64,000 nucleotides of DNA from Bacteroidaceae bacterium. GTDB taxonomy: Bacteria > Bacteroidota > Bacteroidia > Bacteroidales > Bacteroidaceae. Positions 1 to 8,562 of this stretch are shown piece by piece. The stretch's first letter is position 1. Every line of letters begins with the position of its first letter. Position numbers and translations under genes: made by a program. A model generated the notes under the pieces. The model saw only the letters and a program-made list of their open reading frames with translations, searched no databases and was not told the DNA's origin. The stretch is from positions 1 to 64,000 of the forward strand of contig JAGCNZ010000078.1 of the NCBI GenBank assembly GCA_017645655.1, written 5' to 3'.

Positions 1-66
1 ATGAACTTTCAATTGAAACATCATGAACTTTCAATTGAAACATCATGAACTTTCATTCAACTCACC
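1..66 (-). repeat. 22-bp-pitch repeat array A (TCATGA/CAATTG type), cut by window edge
   Basis: Three units start at 1, 23 and 45. Units 1 and 2 are identical over 22 bp; the third decays after its first half. TCATGA hexamers lie at 21-26 and 43-48 and CAATTG at 10-15 and 32-37. Read on the minus strand the unit contains TGATGTTTCAATT, the same 13-mer as the first unit of the CACGTG array at 7440, so this is a variant of the same family. The array probably continues left of the window. An isolated ACGTGT unit lies at 152-172. The rest of 67-288 shows only the promoter described next. Confidence 0.85.
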
Positions 67-221
67 CTGCCATGTCGGGCAAAAGAACGTGCGACCTCCT
101 GTTCAGGCTTCCTTTATGCCAACTGCTATATTATTCCCTTAATTGTTTTTTAACGTGTAATATTTTCAATTAACTCCTGTCTGCTTTCGCGACTTCACTG
201 GCGTAGTTTTTTGAGGATTGC

Positions 222-252
222 TTGCAAGTTACAAAAAATAGTATTATCTTTG
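222..252 (+). promoter_or_regulatory. Bacteroidetes-type promoter for the SGNH hydrolase gene
   Basis: A -7 box TATCTTTG (245-252) lies 19 bp after a -33-like TTGC (222-225). It supports the start at 289, because the reading frame upstream of 289 runs through the promoter itself. Confidence 0.7.
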
Positions 253-288
253 CACCGATTATTAACAGGATACAACATTTTCAAACCA

Positions 289-3200
289 ATGAAAACGAAT
301 CACACATTGTTGGTGCTTGCTTTGTTTGCAAGCATGCTGAATGCGGGAGCGCAGGTCGTGGAACGCACCTTCTACATCGACTACGGTCAGAACGATGTGG
401 CTAATCAGGGCTACAAGACAGTCGGAGCCGACAAGAACGGACATTACTGGAACAACATCTTCGGCAAGGGAACGGGCGCACCCGACAAGGCTTATCCCCA
501 GACCATCAGCCTCGTAACCTCCGCTGGCACTGCTACCGACTGCCAGCTGCAACTCGCGTCGCGCTTCTCGACGAACGGATATACCAACGGCGGCTTGCAG
601 AATCCGTCGGCATCGCTGCTCGGTGACCTCGCCATCGAGAGCGCCACGCAGGACTACATCTTCCTGGAGGGCGGTCAGGACTACGGCGTGATCCACTTCA
701 AGGGACTCGACCTCAGCAAGGGCTACCGCTTCTACATGTTCGGCTCGCGCGTCGCAACCGACACCAGAGCTGCCAATTTCGACCTGACAGGCGAGAACTG
801 CTGGCGGGAAGAAATGGCGATGTCCGGCTCTGCAATAGGCGACGCCGGCTACAATGGCAACAACAACAATGTGCTGACCTCCGACATCATCTTCCCCGAC
901 CAGAGCGGCAACATCGACCTCACCATCATCAAGAAGACGTCGGGCATCATGGTCTATCTCAACTGCATGAAGATAGAAGAAGTGTCGGGCGTGGAGCGAC
1001 CCAATCAGGAACTCACCCTGACGCAGAAGATCTACATCGACTTCGGCGAATACGGCAGTTCGACTCGCGGTCATAAGACTACGGGAAAAGACGCCAACGG
1101 CAATCAGTGGAACAACGTCTCCCCGACATCCGCGTCCTCCAACGTCATCGCGGCAAACAAGGTGTTTACCCTCAGGAACGGTTCAGGCACTACGACGGGG
1201 GCGAGGCTTACTGTCGTAGAAAAAACCTACACCAACGGCATCGATGCTGGCGGCAATAACAATCCGTCGGCGGACGACCTTGGCGACCTCGCCATAAAGA
1301 CCGCCACCGAGGACTACGTCTTCATTGATAACGCCGAGGTGCGCTCCTTCAAACTCACCAGACTCGATACCGATCATTGCTATCGCCTCTTCATATATGG
1401 CTCGCGAAACCATACCGACAACCGCGCCACACTCTACACCATCTCGGGACAGCGCATGTGGACGGGCGGACAGACAACGTCGGGCTCCGACATAGGCGAT
1501 GAGGGCTACAACGGCAACCTGCGAAACATCCTGCAGACCGACTACATCTATCCTGACAAGGACGGCAACATCTTCATCACCTACCAACGAGTCTTCGGCA
1601 TGGCGCACATCAGCGCGATGAGGATAGAAGAGTATGAAGGCGGCACACGCCCTGAGGAACCACTCGAGTTCACCAGCCTTTCTGTCAGCGGCAACGCGGA
1701 AGACGCAACATTCAAGGCGCTTGGGAACAACCTCTACGAAGCCTACGCCCGCCTCGATGCCGGCACGTTCTCCCTGACTGGCACTGCCGACGGCGAGACC
1801 GTGACACTCTACAGCAATGGTGACGGCACTTTCGGAACGGACGGCTCTACGCCCTTCACTGTAGACCAAGGCTGTGTCGCACGCATCACCGTCGATACGG
1901 GAAACAAGACAATCACCGTTCTGCCTGTCACGATGAACGTCCGCGGCAACATGGGAGGCGGCAGTCCCATCATCCCATACAAGGGCGACGGCATCTTCGA
2001 GGGAGAGGTCACCCTGCTGGAAACCACGTCTCAGCAATGGGTGGACAAGACGATGTACTTCGCCCTCAACAACGATGATGCCATGGCCATCAAGCGTTTG
2101 CAAGGTGCTGCCACACGCTACGTCCTTGGCGAGGTCGAGAAGGGACAGAGCGTGGAGAACATCTACCAGAACGCCGGCACGTACACCATCACCGTCAACA
2201 TGCGGGATATGGTGTATGACATCAACGCTCCCATCGACGAGTATCGCATTTCTGTCTTCGGATCATCTGTGGCTAACGGACAAGGAGCAACTGACTGGAA
2301 AGGCTATCGCTACCTTTACGGGCAGCAACTCATTGCTCGTCATCAGGCTGGCACAAGCAGCAATCCTTTCTATACAACCAATGTGTCTATAGGCGGCAAC
2401 ACTACCGTGAACCTCCTCAATCGCTACGACGACCTCATCCGCGACTTCGGACGCTACGTCATCTTCGGTCTCTCGCTCGGAAATGAAGGCATCCACGGTG
2501 CCAGCAACCAGCAGGCTGTCTTCAACCAGTGGCGCGACAACATGCTAACATTAATAAATAAGGTACGCGCGGACGGCAAGATTCCGATGGTGATGAACAA
2601 CTACACGCGCAGCGACTACAACAACGACGACTACTACTACGTCAAGCAGCTCAACCTCCTCATTCATGAGTGGGATGTTCCCTCGACCAATGTGCTTGGC
2701 TCTATCGACAAGGGCAACGGGCAATGGGCGGACGGTTATGTTGCCGATACGTACCACCAGAACACCGCAGGCCATGCAGAGTTCATGTATGCGATGGTGC
2801 CCTCGCTCTACGATGCTCTCAAGGCAGGCAAGCCACAGCCCGTTCGCAATCAGACGAAGAGCATGACCGTGGAGGCTGGCAAGGCAATTTACTTCGAGCC
2901 CGAAGAGACAGTGCATCCCTTCACCCTTACCGTTCGCGTCAAAGGCACGGAAGGGCAGGTCTTCTCTCTCACCCAGGCTGTCACGCTGCAAGAGGCAACC
3001 GTCCGTGTGAATGAGGACGGCACCGTCACCTACACTGCCCCGTCCGGCTCGACGATAACCTCAACCACAACCGTCAATGACGGCAACTGGCACAACATCT
3101 CCCTCACGAGTTATTATGCTCAGCGACGCACCATTCTCTATGTCGACAAGGCAAAAGCCGGTGAAGTAGGGGAGCGGTTGTCGAAGATTGAACTTGTCAG

Positions 3201-4056
3201 CATTGGCGACGAAAGCAATAGCCGCGAGGTCAGCGAACTGTCCTTCTGGCGTTCGGGCATGACACCGGAAGAAATCTCGGCAGTCTGCGATGGCCGCATG
3301 CTCAAGTCCAGCCTGGAAATCTATGCGCCTCTGGGCGGTGTCTTCAATATGAGCAACCTCGCACAAAGCACGAACCGCCTCCGCTACGGCGTCACTAAGG
3401 CAAAAGAGTACGAACGCACCAGCGCCGATGTCTTCTTCATCCCCGATGAGGGTACTGCAGGCTTCGGCTCAGGCGAGGACTATGATAAGATCGTCGATGA
3501 CAATACGTCCACCAAGTGGTGCCTCAATGGGGGAGAAGGCAATGCTGTCTACAATATCTTCCACAGCTCGCTGCCCATCTTTGTGACGGGTTACAAGATT
3601 ACGACCGCAAATGATAATGCGCAATACACTGGCCGCAATCCCAAGGCTTGGCAACTCTATGGCTCTACCGCCGACAGCAATCCAGGTGTGGACGATGCCT
3701 CGTGGGAACTGATTGCCTCCGTCAGCAACGACACCAAACTGCAAGACGTGAACTATACGACCTACACTTATACCTTGCCTGCTGAAACGAGCAAAGCCTA
3801 TCAGAGCTTCAAGTGGGTCGTCACGGCACGCAAGGGAGGAGGCAACGGCGTCATACAGGTCTCGGAGTTCCGTCCCACATTCAACGATGCCCTGGTAGAA
3901 GTGCCACTTCCCGACGACGACGAGACTGGCATAAATCATACCTCAGTCCCTTTTCCGAATAGAGGCGCGTTGTACAACCTTGCAGGCCAACGCCTCAGCC
4001 GTCCCGTCAAGGGCATCAACATCGTACAAGGCAAGAAAGTCGTAAACACTAAATGA
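289..4056 (+). CDS. Large secreted multidomain SGNH/GDSL hydrolase
   Basis: Predicted secreted esterase of 1255 aa. A Sec signal peptide ending near NAGAQ starts at the ATG at 289. Two tandem copies of a domain of about 220 aa follow (each starts with a YIDYG/YIDFG stretch). An SGNH-hydrolase domain sits at about residues 650-850: block I FGSSVANG with the nucleophile serine, block II SIGGNT, block III LSLGNEG, and block V DTYH with the Asp/His pair. A LamG-like region (about 860-1015) and an F5/8 type C (discoidin) domain (about 1060-1200) come next. The tail, YNLAGQRLS...GKKV, is the C-terminal signature common on surface proteins of this group. SGNH enzymes with carbohydrate-binding modules usually deacetylate plant polysaccharides; the substrate here is inference. 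Its stop overlaps the next start (ATGA). Confidence 0.8.
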   Translation: MKTNHTLLVLALFASMLNAGAQVVERTFYIDYGQNDVANQGYKTVGADKNGHYWNNIFGKGTGAPDKAYPQTISLVTSAGTATDCQLQLASRFSTNGYTNGGLQNPSASLLGDLAIESATQDYIFLEGGQDYGVIHFKGLDLSKGYRFYMFGSRVATDTRAANFDLTGENCWREEMAMSGSAIGDAGYNGNNNNVLTSDIIFPDQSGNIDLTIIKKTSGIMVYLNCMKIEEVSGVERPNQELTLTQKIYIDFGEYGSSTRGHKTTGKDANGNQWNNVSPTSASSNVIAANKVFTLRNGSGTTTGARLTVVEKTYTNGIDAGGNNNPSADDLGDLAIKTATEDYVFIDNAEVRSFKLTRLDTDHCYRLFIYGSRNHTDNRATLYTISGQRMWTGGQTTSGSDIGDEGYNGNLRNILQTDYIYPDKDGNIFITYQRVFGMAHISAMRIEEYEGGTRPEEPLEFTSLSVSGNAEDATFKALGNNLYEAYARLDAGTFSLTGTADGETVTLYSNGDGTFGTDGSTPFTVDQGCVARITVDTGNKTITVLPVTMNVRGNMGGGSPIIPYKGDGIFEGEVTLLETTSQQWVDKTMYFALNNDDAMAIKRLQGAATRYVLGEVEKGQSVENIYQNAGTYTITVNMRDMVYDINAPIDEYRISVFGSSVANGQGATDWKGYRYLYGQQLIARHQAGTSSNPFYTTNVSIGGNTTVNLLNRYDDLIRDFGRYVIFGLSLGNEGIHGASNQQAVFNQWRDNMLTLINKVRADGKIPMVMNNYTRSDYNNDDYYYVKQLNLLIHEWDVPSTNVLGSIDKGNGQWADGYVADTYHQNTAGHAEFMYAMVPSLYDALKAGKPQPVRNQTKSMTVEAGKAIYFEPEETVHPFTLTVRVKGTEGQVFSLTQAVTLQEATVRVNEDGTVTYTAPSGSTITSTTTVNDGNWHNISLTSYYAQRRTILYVDKAKAGEVGERLSKIELVSIGDESNSREVSELSFWRSGMTPEEISAVCDGRMLKSSLEIYAPLGGVFNMSNLAQSTNRLRYGVTKAKEYERTSADVFFIPDEGTAGFGSGEDYDKIVDDNTSTKWCLNGGEGNAVYNIFHSSLPIFVTGYKITTANDNAQYTGRNPKAWQLYGSTADSNPGVDDASWELIASVSNDTKLQDVNYTTYTYTLPAETSKAYQSFKWVVTARKGGGNGVIQVSEFRPTFNDALVEVPLPDDDETGINHTSVPFPNRGALYNLAGQRLSRPVKGINIVQGKKVVNTK

Positions 4057-4919
4057 CAAACCTGACATTGTCGAACAGCAATTTCTTCACGGTGGCTGGC
4101 GAGCCGGCAGTGGTGGCAGAGGTACGCAAGAGGGTGCTCCACGAGTTCGAGGACATGGAGTTCTACGAAGAAGGCCACCGCTATATCCTGAACGGACAGT
4201 CGTTGCCCTCCGTCTCTGGCGTCGCCCATCGTTTCATACGTGAACCTTTCGACGAACAATGGCAGGCAATGCTCTATGCCAGAAAGAACGGCGAGACGCC
4301 CGAATACTGGATACAGCAATGGCGACAGAAATCTTTTCGTGCCACGACACTCGGCACGAAGACCCATGCCTATGGCGAGAGCCTTGGTTATTTGCGAGCT
4401 GGACTGCCCGAACGCATATGCCCATCGATGCAGATGCAGTATATGCCCGAGTATTGCTACCTCGCTCCGCTTCATCCAAAGGAAGAGGCTGTGCTTAAGT
4501 TCATGAACGAAATGCCGGCCAGCATGCACCTTGTCCTCAACGAGGCACGCATCTATAGCGGCAAGAACCCCTGTCAGGAACTGAACCTCAAGCAGCAGCT
4601 CGCCGGCACATTCGACATGCTCTACTACAACGACGGCAGCGACGGCCAGCCCGACGGCTTCATCATCCTCGACTACAAGACCAACGCAAGCCTCACCAGC
4701 GACTACAACCGCAAGTATGGCAAGATGCTGCTCGAGCCATTCAACGCCTTCACGGAGGAAGAGCTTTCCCTCTACACCATACAACTCTCCCTCTATGCAC
4801 TCATGCTCCAGGACATCGGCGTGCCCATCATCGCACGTCGCATCGTGTGGCTCAAGGATGGTGATTACGAAATCATTCCCCTCCAGGACGTCTCCGAGAA
4901 ACTAAGGCAAGTTCTCTAA
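4053..4919 (+). CDS. RecB/Cas4-like PD-(D/E)XK nuclease
   Basis: Stand-alone PD-(D/E)XK exonuclease-like protein of 288 aa. Family motifs are in order: GTKTH (101-105), a glutamate at about 164, GTFD (185-188), DYK (207-209) and QLSLY (244-248). The His, Asp, Asp-x-Lys and Gln/Tyr positions match the RecB/AddB/Cas4 catalytic set, so the enzyme looks intact. No helicase or cas gene is nearby, so a CRISPR role is not supported. It overlaps the preceding secreted hydrolase by 4 bp, which implies translational coupling, although no functional link is obvious. DNA repair or processing is the general expectation; the specific role is unknown. Confidence 0.75.
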   Translation: MTNLTLSNSNFFTVAGEPAVVAEVRKRVLHEFEDMEFYEEGHRYILNGQSLPSVSGVAHRFIREPFDEQWQAMLYARKNGETPEYWIQQWRQKSFRATTLGTKTHAYGESLGYLRAGLPERICPSMQMQYMPEYCYLAPLHPKEEAVLKFMNEMPASMHLVLNEARIYSGKNPCQELNLKQQLAGTFDMLYYNDGSDGQPDGFIILDYKTNASLTSDYNRKYGKMLLEPFNAFTEEELSLYTIQLSLYALMLQDIGVPIIARRIVWLKDGDYEIIPLQDVSEKLRQVL

Positions 4920-5012
4920 CCTCTAACCCCGAACCTCTAACCCCGAACCTCTAACCCCTAACCTCTAACCTCTACCCCCTAACCCCTAGCCCCTAACCTC
5001 TAACCTCAAACC
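4918..5012 (+). repeat. Degenerate CCTCTAACCC simple repeat
   Basis: The whole 95-bp gap between two co-directional genes consists of about twelve variants of a 7-8 bp word (CCTAACC, CTCTAAC, CCCCGAAC). There are no purine-rich stretches and no hairpin. It resembles telomeric DNA only in base content. It probably arose by slippage and is likely transcribed between the flanking genes. Confidence 0.85.
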
Positions 5013-5014
5013 TC

Positions 5015-5428
5015 ATGTCTTGCCTGCTAAGCTTCCGTCTCATCTTTGCCCTCATTGGTTGGCGCATCGCCGGAGGTCGTGGACTCATCTTCGGCTTCCT
5101 GCTTGGCTGGCTGTTCGACTCCGTGTATCGGCGCCCCACCATACGCTTCACCTACCAGCACGACACAGACGACTCATCAAGCTATCAAAGAGACGAGCAC
5201 CAGTGGCAGCCCTACGTCGACGTCACCTTGCAGGAAGCCTACCGAACTCTCGGCATACGCGAGACTGCTACGGACGACGAAGTGCGGCAGGCATATCGGC
5301 AGATGGCGCTCCGATATCACCCCGATCGCGTCGAAATGCAAGGCCAGGCAGCGCGTGAAGAAGCAGAAAAAAGGTTCAGAGAGGTGACAGAAGCGCGCGA
5401 CATCATCTTTCGGGCACGTGGTCTATAA
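5015..5428 (+). CDS. Membrane-anchored J-domain (DnaJ-like) protein
   Basis: 137 aa co-chaperone candidate. Residues 1-35 are a hydrophobic, glycine-rich membrane segment (LIFALIGWRIAGG, LIFGFLLGWLF). A charged linker (50-65) is followed by a C-terminal J domain (about 72-135) with the HPD tripeptide at 102-104. J domains stimulate Hsp70 ATPase; the single N-terminal anchor would place this one on the cytoplasmic face of the membrane. The architecture resembles DjlA without its TerB domain. It follows the nuclease gene after the simple repeat. The DnaK partner is not in the window. Confidence 0.8.
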   Translation: MSCLLSFRLIFALIGWRIAGGRGLIFGFLLGWLFDSVYRRPTIRFTYQHDTDDSSSYQRDEHQWQPYVDVTLQEAYRTLGIRETATDDEVRQAYRQMALRYHPDRVEMQGQAAREEAEKRFREVTEARDIIFRARGL

Positions 5429-5449
5429 TATATATATAATATGTAAGGG

Positions 5450-5472
5450 GAAATGCCCTTTTTGGGCGTTTC
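5450..5472. terminator. Possible terminator hairpin
   Basis: A 9-bp stem, GAAATGCCC with GGGCGTTTC (one G-T pair), encloses a 5-nt T loop, 21 bp after the J-domain gene. There is no clear T-tract on the plus strand, so termination is uncertain. The rest of 5429-5616 is AT-rich and holds the next promoter. Confidence 0.4.
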
Positions 5473-5526
5473 GCTTCAAAAAAACCAACTTTTTTCAAGA
5501 AAAGTGAAAAAAAAAAGTGAAAAAGT

Positions 5527-5557
5527 TTTGGTGGTTATGAAAAAAGCACTAAATTTG
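5527..5557 (+). promoter_or_regulatory. Promoter of the cohesin/dockerin gene pair
   Basis: TTTG (5527-5530) and TAAATTTG (5550-5557) are separated by 19 bp, the canonical Bacteroidetes spacing. The leader to the start at 5617 is A-rich and about 55 nt long. Confidence 0.75.
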
Positions 5558-5616
5558 CAGCAGAAAAGAGTATAAAACAACTAAAACAACATTTAATAAC
5601 AAAAAAACCAAGTTTT

Positions 5617-6291
5617 ATGAAAAAGAGAATTTTACTTTCACTGGTGTCATTCTTTATGATGACAGCAATGTGGGCTTCCTTGCAGGACGCTTATCAGATT
5701 TATGTAACTGGTGCAAATGGTAAGACAGGTCAGAATTCTACTCTTACTTTGAACATGCAGGCTGGCGACGCTGGCGTATGGCAGTGGACATGTAATGTAG
5801 TTCTCCCCGCAGGCATTGAGTTCGTAGGCAACGAGGCTATCGTAGAGAATCGCTATCCCGAAGGCTTCAACCCCACTCTCACAGCAACTCCTGTTACTGA
5901 TCCTGAGACTGGTGTAACTACTGTTACTTTCACTTGCTATGGTGCTGATGGTTTCGTTATGACTGGCACTGATGGCGCAATCGCTACATTCGATGTTAAG
6001 CCTACTGAGGTTGGTGAGTTCAACATTCAGGTGAAGAACGCTATTATGTTCATGGTTGACCAGAATAATTCTTATGGCTATGATCTCAGAGAGTTCGCTT
6101 GGACTGTTGAAGAAGGTCGCATTAAGGGTGACGCAGACAACAATGGACAAGTTGATGGCGCTGACTTGCAGAAGATTCTGAATATTATGTCAGCAAATGG
6201 CTACGATGAATCTTGTGATATTGATAGCAATGGTGTAGTCGATGGTGCTGACTATCAGATTGTATTGAACATCATGGCAAGTCAGGCTTAA
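5617..6291 (+). CDS. Secreted cohesin-like protein with C-terminal dockerin
   Basis: 224 aa with a Sec signal peptide (MKKRILLSLVSFFMMTAMWA). Residues about 25-165 form a beta-rich, cohesin-like region. Residues 171-220 hold two dockerin type I calcium loops, GDADNNGQVDGADLQKILNI and CDIDSNGVVDGADYQ, each followed by a helix. Dockerin loops bind Ca2+ and cohesins; in Bacteroidales no cellulosome scaffold is established, so the partner is unknown. Codon use is AT-richer (GCT, GTT, GGT) than in the flanking genes, suggesting high expression. A similar secreted protein follows 51 bp later, probably in the same transcript, and the two may interact. Confidence 0.75.
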   Translation: MKKRILLSLVSFFMMTAMWASLQDAYQIYVTGANGKTGQNSTLTLNMQAGDAGVWQWTCNVVLPAGIEFVGNEAIVENRYPEGFNPTLTATPVTDPETGVTTVTFTCYGADGFVMTGTDGAIATFDVKPTEVGEFNIQVKNAIMFMVDQNNSYGYDLREFAWTVEEGRIKGDADNNGQVDGADLQKILNIMSANGYDESCDIDSNGVVDGADYQIVLNIMASQA

Positions 6292-6342
6292 TATAGATAA
6301 TAAGTATAAACACAATTAATAATCATTAAAATCTTAAAAACA

Positions 6343-7053
6343 ATGAAAAAGTTTTACATGACATTGGTTGCTATGCTGTGCGGTGTTGCAGCAATGGCAC
6401 AGAACGAGGTTTACTGCACTGCTGATGCTATTAAGCCCGGTGAGCAAGGTCTGTTAGCAGTTTGCGTGGCTAATGCTGATCCTTTCGTTCGTATTCAGAT
6501 TCAGTTTAAGGAAGTTCCCACAGGAATTTCTCTTGGCAGGATTCCCGCAAAGTTCGTTTTAAATGAAGAACGCCTTGATATGCAAGCTGCTTCTGTTGCC
6601 GCTGGTTTTATTGAAATTGGTGAATCTACAGAAGGTATTGAGCCTTCAGATGTCTTCGATATGCAGAGACTCAGCAATGGTATTATGATGTTGGCTTCTA
6701 AAAATGCAGGCTATTATGACGGTGGTAATTTCGTTAATGTAGCATTCCTTGGCAATGATGGTGCTCTCTTCAGCATTCCTGTAACAGTTGCCGAAACTGT
6801 TGCTGAAGGTCCTTGTACCCTTACTTTCGATGCTAAGATTTTTGGTTCAGTATCTGATCCCTATGCAGACGTTCCAACTCTCGCAGCTCAGGAAGGCGCA
6901 GAATTCACTCTGACTGTAGGTGAAGGCACTGGCATCAACACTATCAATGCTGCTGACAGCAAGGCTCCTATCTACAACGTAGCTGGCCAGCGCGTAAGCA
7001 AGGCTCAGAAGGGTGTCTTCATCCAGAACGGCAAGAAGGTTGCTGTTAAGTAA
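6343..7053 (+). CDS. Secreted cohesin-like protein with C-terminal sorting-like tail
   Basis: 236 aa. A signal peptide (MKKFYMTLVAMLCGVAAMAQ) precedes about 165 aa of beta-rich sequence reminiscent of cohesin-like domains. The C-terminus ends in YNVAGQRVSKAQKG and GKKVAVK, the short tail repeated on many Prevotella/Bacteroides surface proteins; the same tail type is on the hydrolase at 289. It is co-transcribed with the dockerin protein upstream and shares its codon bias. A strong hairpin terminator follows at 7081. Function unknown; a surface or outer-membrane location is inferred from the signal peptide and tail. Confidence 0.7.
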   Translation: MKKFYMTLVAMLCGVAAMAQNEVYCTADAIKPGEQGLLAVCVANADPFVRIQIQFKEVPTGISLGRIPAKFVLNEERLDMQAASVAAGFIEIGESTEGIEPSDVFDMQRLSNGIMMLASKNAGYYDGGNFVNVAFLGNDGALFSIPVTVAETVAEGPCTLTFDAKIFGSVSDPYADVPTLAAQEGAEFTLTVGEGTGINTINAADSKAPIYNVAGQRVSKAQKGVFIQNGKKVAVK

Positions 7054-7080
7054 TCTCAGCTTATACACTTAAATGATATT

Positions 7081-7114
7081 AGCTCCCGACAGGTCTCCTG
7101 CCGGGAGCTTTTTG
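7081..7114 (+). terminator. Rho-independent terminator
   Basis: AGCTCCCG-a-CAGG pairs with CCTG-c-CGGGAGCT around a 3-nt loop and is followed by TTTTTGTT. It ends the cohesin/dockerin unit. Confidence 0.9.
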
Positions 7115-7389
7115 TTCCCAATCCGCTGCACCTGTTCGCAAAGATTGTGCCCCGCAGGGGCATAGAGCTGTCCGCCCTGGGCTATGAGATTAATGGCCTT
7201 TCTTCCCTTCGGTCTGGCGCAGGCGGAGCAGGCCGTTTTTTACCGGACAGCAATAAAATAAAATCCGTTTAATCCGAGTCATCTGTGTTCGTTGACCATG
7301 CGCCTTCAGACGTTCAATGTGTTTGGTTAACACATGATAGACTGTATGTGTCCATTAATTATTTGTCGAGTCCGCGTTAACTACAAACA
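7115..7389. other. Gene-free interval
   Basis: About 275 bp without a credible reading frame. It contains an ATCCGTTTAATCCGAG / TCATCTGTGTTCG stretch at about 7262-7293 with internal word repetition, and an imperfect TTAACACATGATAGACTGTATGTGT inverted motif, but no promoter or RNA signature that I recognise. Confidence 0.5.
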
Positions 7390-7430
7390 GCGCGGCACAT
7401 GAAGATAAGAAACTTCATGTGCCGCGCTTT
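7390..7430. terminator. Long perfect hairpin between convergent genes
   Basis: A perfect 15-bp stem (7390-7404 with 7413-7427; GCGCGGCACATGAAG) with an 8-nt loop is followed by TTT on the plus strand. It lies between convergent units and immediately before array B. Probably a bidirectional terminator. Confidence 0.75.
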
Positions 7431-7439
7431 CAATTATTA

Positions 7440-7530
7440 CACGTGATGTTTCAATTTATCACGTGTAATATTTTTATTTTAACGTGTGATAATTTCATTT
7501 ATCACGTGTGATGTTTTTCAACCTCGCGTG
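7440..7530 (+). repeat. 22-bp-pitch repeat array B (CACGTG type)
   Basis: CACGTG or one-base variants start at 7440, 7460, 7481, 7503 and 7525 (spacings 20, 21, 22, 22). Each is followed by an AT-rich linker (TGATGTTTCAATT and relatives). It lies downstream of the minus-strand TIM-barrel gene, probably in its 3' UTR. Confidence 0.9.
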
Positions 7531-7553
7531 TTGCGTTCCTGGATGCGTTGCGT

Positions 7554-8459
7554 TTATGCTTCGTCCCACTGCTTGCGGAGCAGTTCGACAGCTGCGGGCA
7601 GGACGACTGCACGGTCGCCTTCGCAACCGCATTCGAAGCTGACGAATCCCTGATAGCCTAGTTCCTTCAGGGCACGGAACCCATCGCGGTAGTTATCCTT
7701 TTCGCCGTCTTCGCCCGGTGTCTTGCGGCGTCCACGGCTGGCAATATGCACGTGTTGCAGGTATTCCTTGCCGGCAGCCATGAATGCTGCATAGTCGGAC
7801 GTTTCTTCCTGCATGTGCCAGAAGTCGCCCATGCACTTCACGCCTTTGCTGTCAGCGTCTCGAGCGATGGCTGCTGCGTCGGCAACGAGTCGCATGTAGA
7901 AGCATTCGCCGCGGTTCAACGGCTCCAGAATGACAGTTGTTCCGCACTGAACGGCGAACTCACCAAGTTCGTGGAGCTGCTCGCAGAGGTAGTTGCGTGT
8001 GTCCATCGTGTGGGGACGGCAGGGTTGCTGACCGTTGAAGGCTGGCACCATGATGACGCCGCAAGAGTTGATCTTGCCGGCAGCCTCGATGATTTCGCGC
8101 ATCGTGCGGTCGAACTCGTCCTTCTGTCCGTCCTCTGCAAGGATGAACCCGTCGAAGCCGGCACAGATGGCGGCCATACGTACGTTGCGTCCCTTGAGGG
8201 CATTATTTATCTCGTCCACACGTCCGGCCAAGCCTCTGCCGCCCACTTCGAAGCCTGTCACGCCGAGACTCTCGCAGTAGTCGAGCTTCTCCTGGAGTGT
8301 CTCGCCAATGGCGATGCCTTCCTGGAAGCAGAGGTTGAGTGGGGTAGTGGGCTTCTTGTCCTTCGGCTTGGGGTCGCATGAAGCCAACAACGTTGTGGGT
8401 GCCAGCGTTGCTGCCGCAGCGCCAGCCATAGAGCTTAAAAGGAAATTACGTCGTTGCAT
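7554..8459 (-). CDS. Exported TIM-barrel sugar isomerase/epimerase-like lipoprotein
   Basis: 301 aa of the xylose isomerase-like / AP endonuclease 2 TIM-barrel fold (PF01261 type). The N-terminus carries a twin-arginine-like RRNFLLSS, a hydrophobic run and a lipobox LLAS-C at about residue 28, so it is a periplasm-facing lipoprotein. Metal-site residues typical of the fold are visible: EPLNRGE (E at about 180), GDFWHM, HVHIASRG and SFECGCEG near the end. The family includes 3-keto-sugar epimerases and lyases that work with Gfo/Idh/MocA dehydrogenases, and such a dehydrogenase is encoded immediately upstream. It is last in a minus-strand operon starting near 11975. Substrate unknown. Confidence 0.75.
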   Translation of the reverse strand: MQRRNFLLSSMAGAAAATLAPTTLLASCDPKPKDKKPTTPLNLCFQEGIAIGETLQEKLDYCESLGVTGFEVGGRGLAGRVDEINNALKGRNVRMAAICAGFDGFILAEDGQKDEFDRTMREIIEAAGKINSCGVIMVPAFNGQQPCRPHTMDTRNYLCEQLHELGEFAVQCGTTVILEPLNRGECFYMRLVADAAAIARDADSKGVKCMGDFWHMQEETSDYAAFMAAGKEYLQHVHIASRGRRKTPGEDGEKDNYRDGFRALKELGYQGFVSFECGCEGDRAVVLPAAVELLRKQWDEA

Positions 8460-8465
8460 TTGTGA

Positions 8466-8556
8466 TGAAATGGGGTTAATGGGTTAAATGGGTTTAATGG
8501 GCATTATGGGCTTATGGGCTTAAGGAGCCTATTAGCCCCATTAAGCCCATTAAGCC
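8466..8556. repeat. TTAATGGG/CCCATTAA simple repeat with inverted halves
   Basis: The gap between two operon genes is filled by repeats of TTAATGGG/TTATGGGC followed by the complementary CCCATTAAGC words, so the transcript can fold into a long imperfect hairpin. A shorter TTTATGGG/TTAATGGG run fills 9907-9955 upstream in the same operon. Confidence 0.8.
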
Positions 8557-8562
8557 TATTCT

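Noticed and set aside
4053..4919. Cas4 of a CRISPR system
   Set aside because: It shares the nuclease fold only; no other cas gene or repeat-spacer array, and the Cys cluster expected of Cas4 is not evident.
4918..5012. Telomere-like or linear-replicon end
   Set aside because: The repeat is short, degenerate and lies between two intact co-directional genes.
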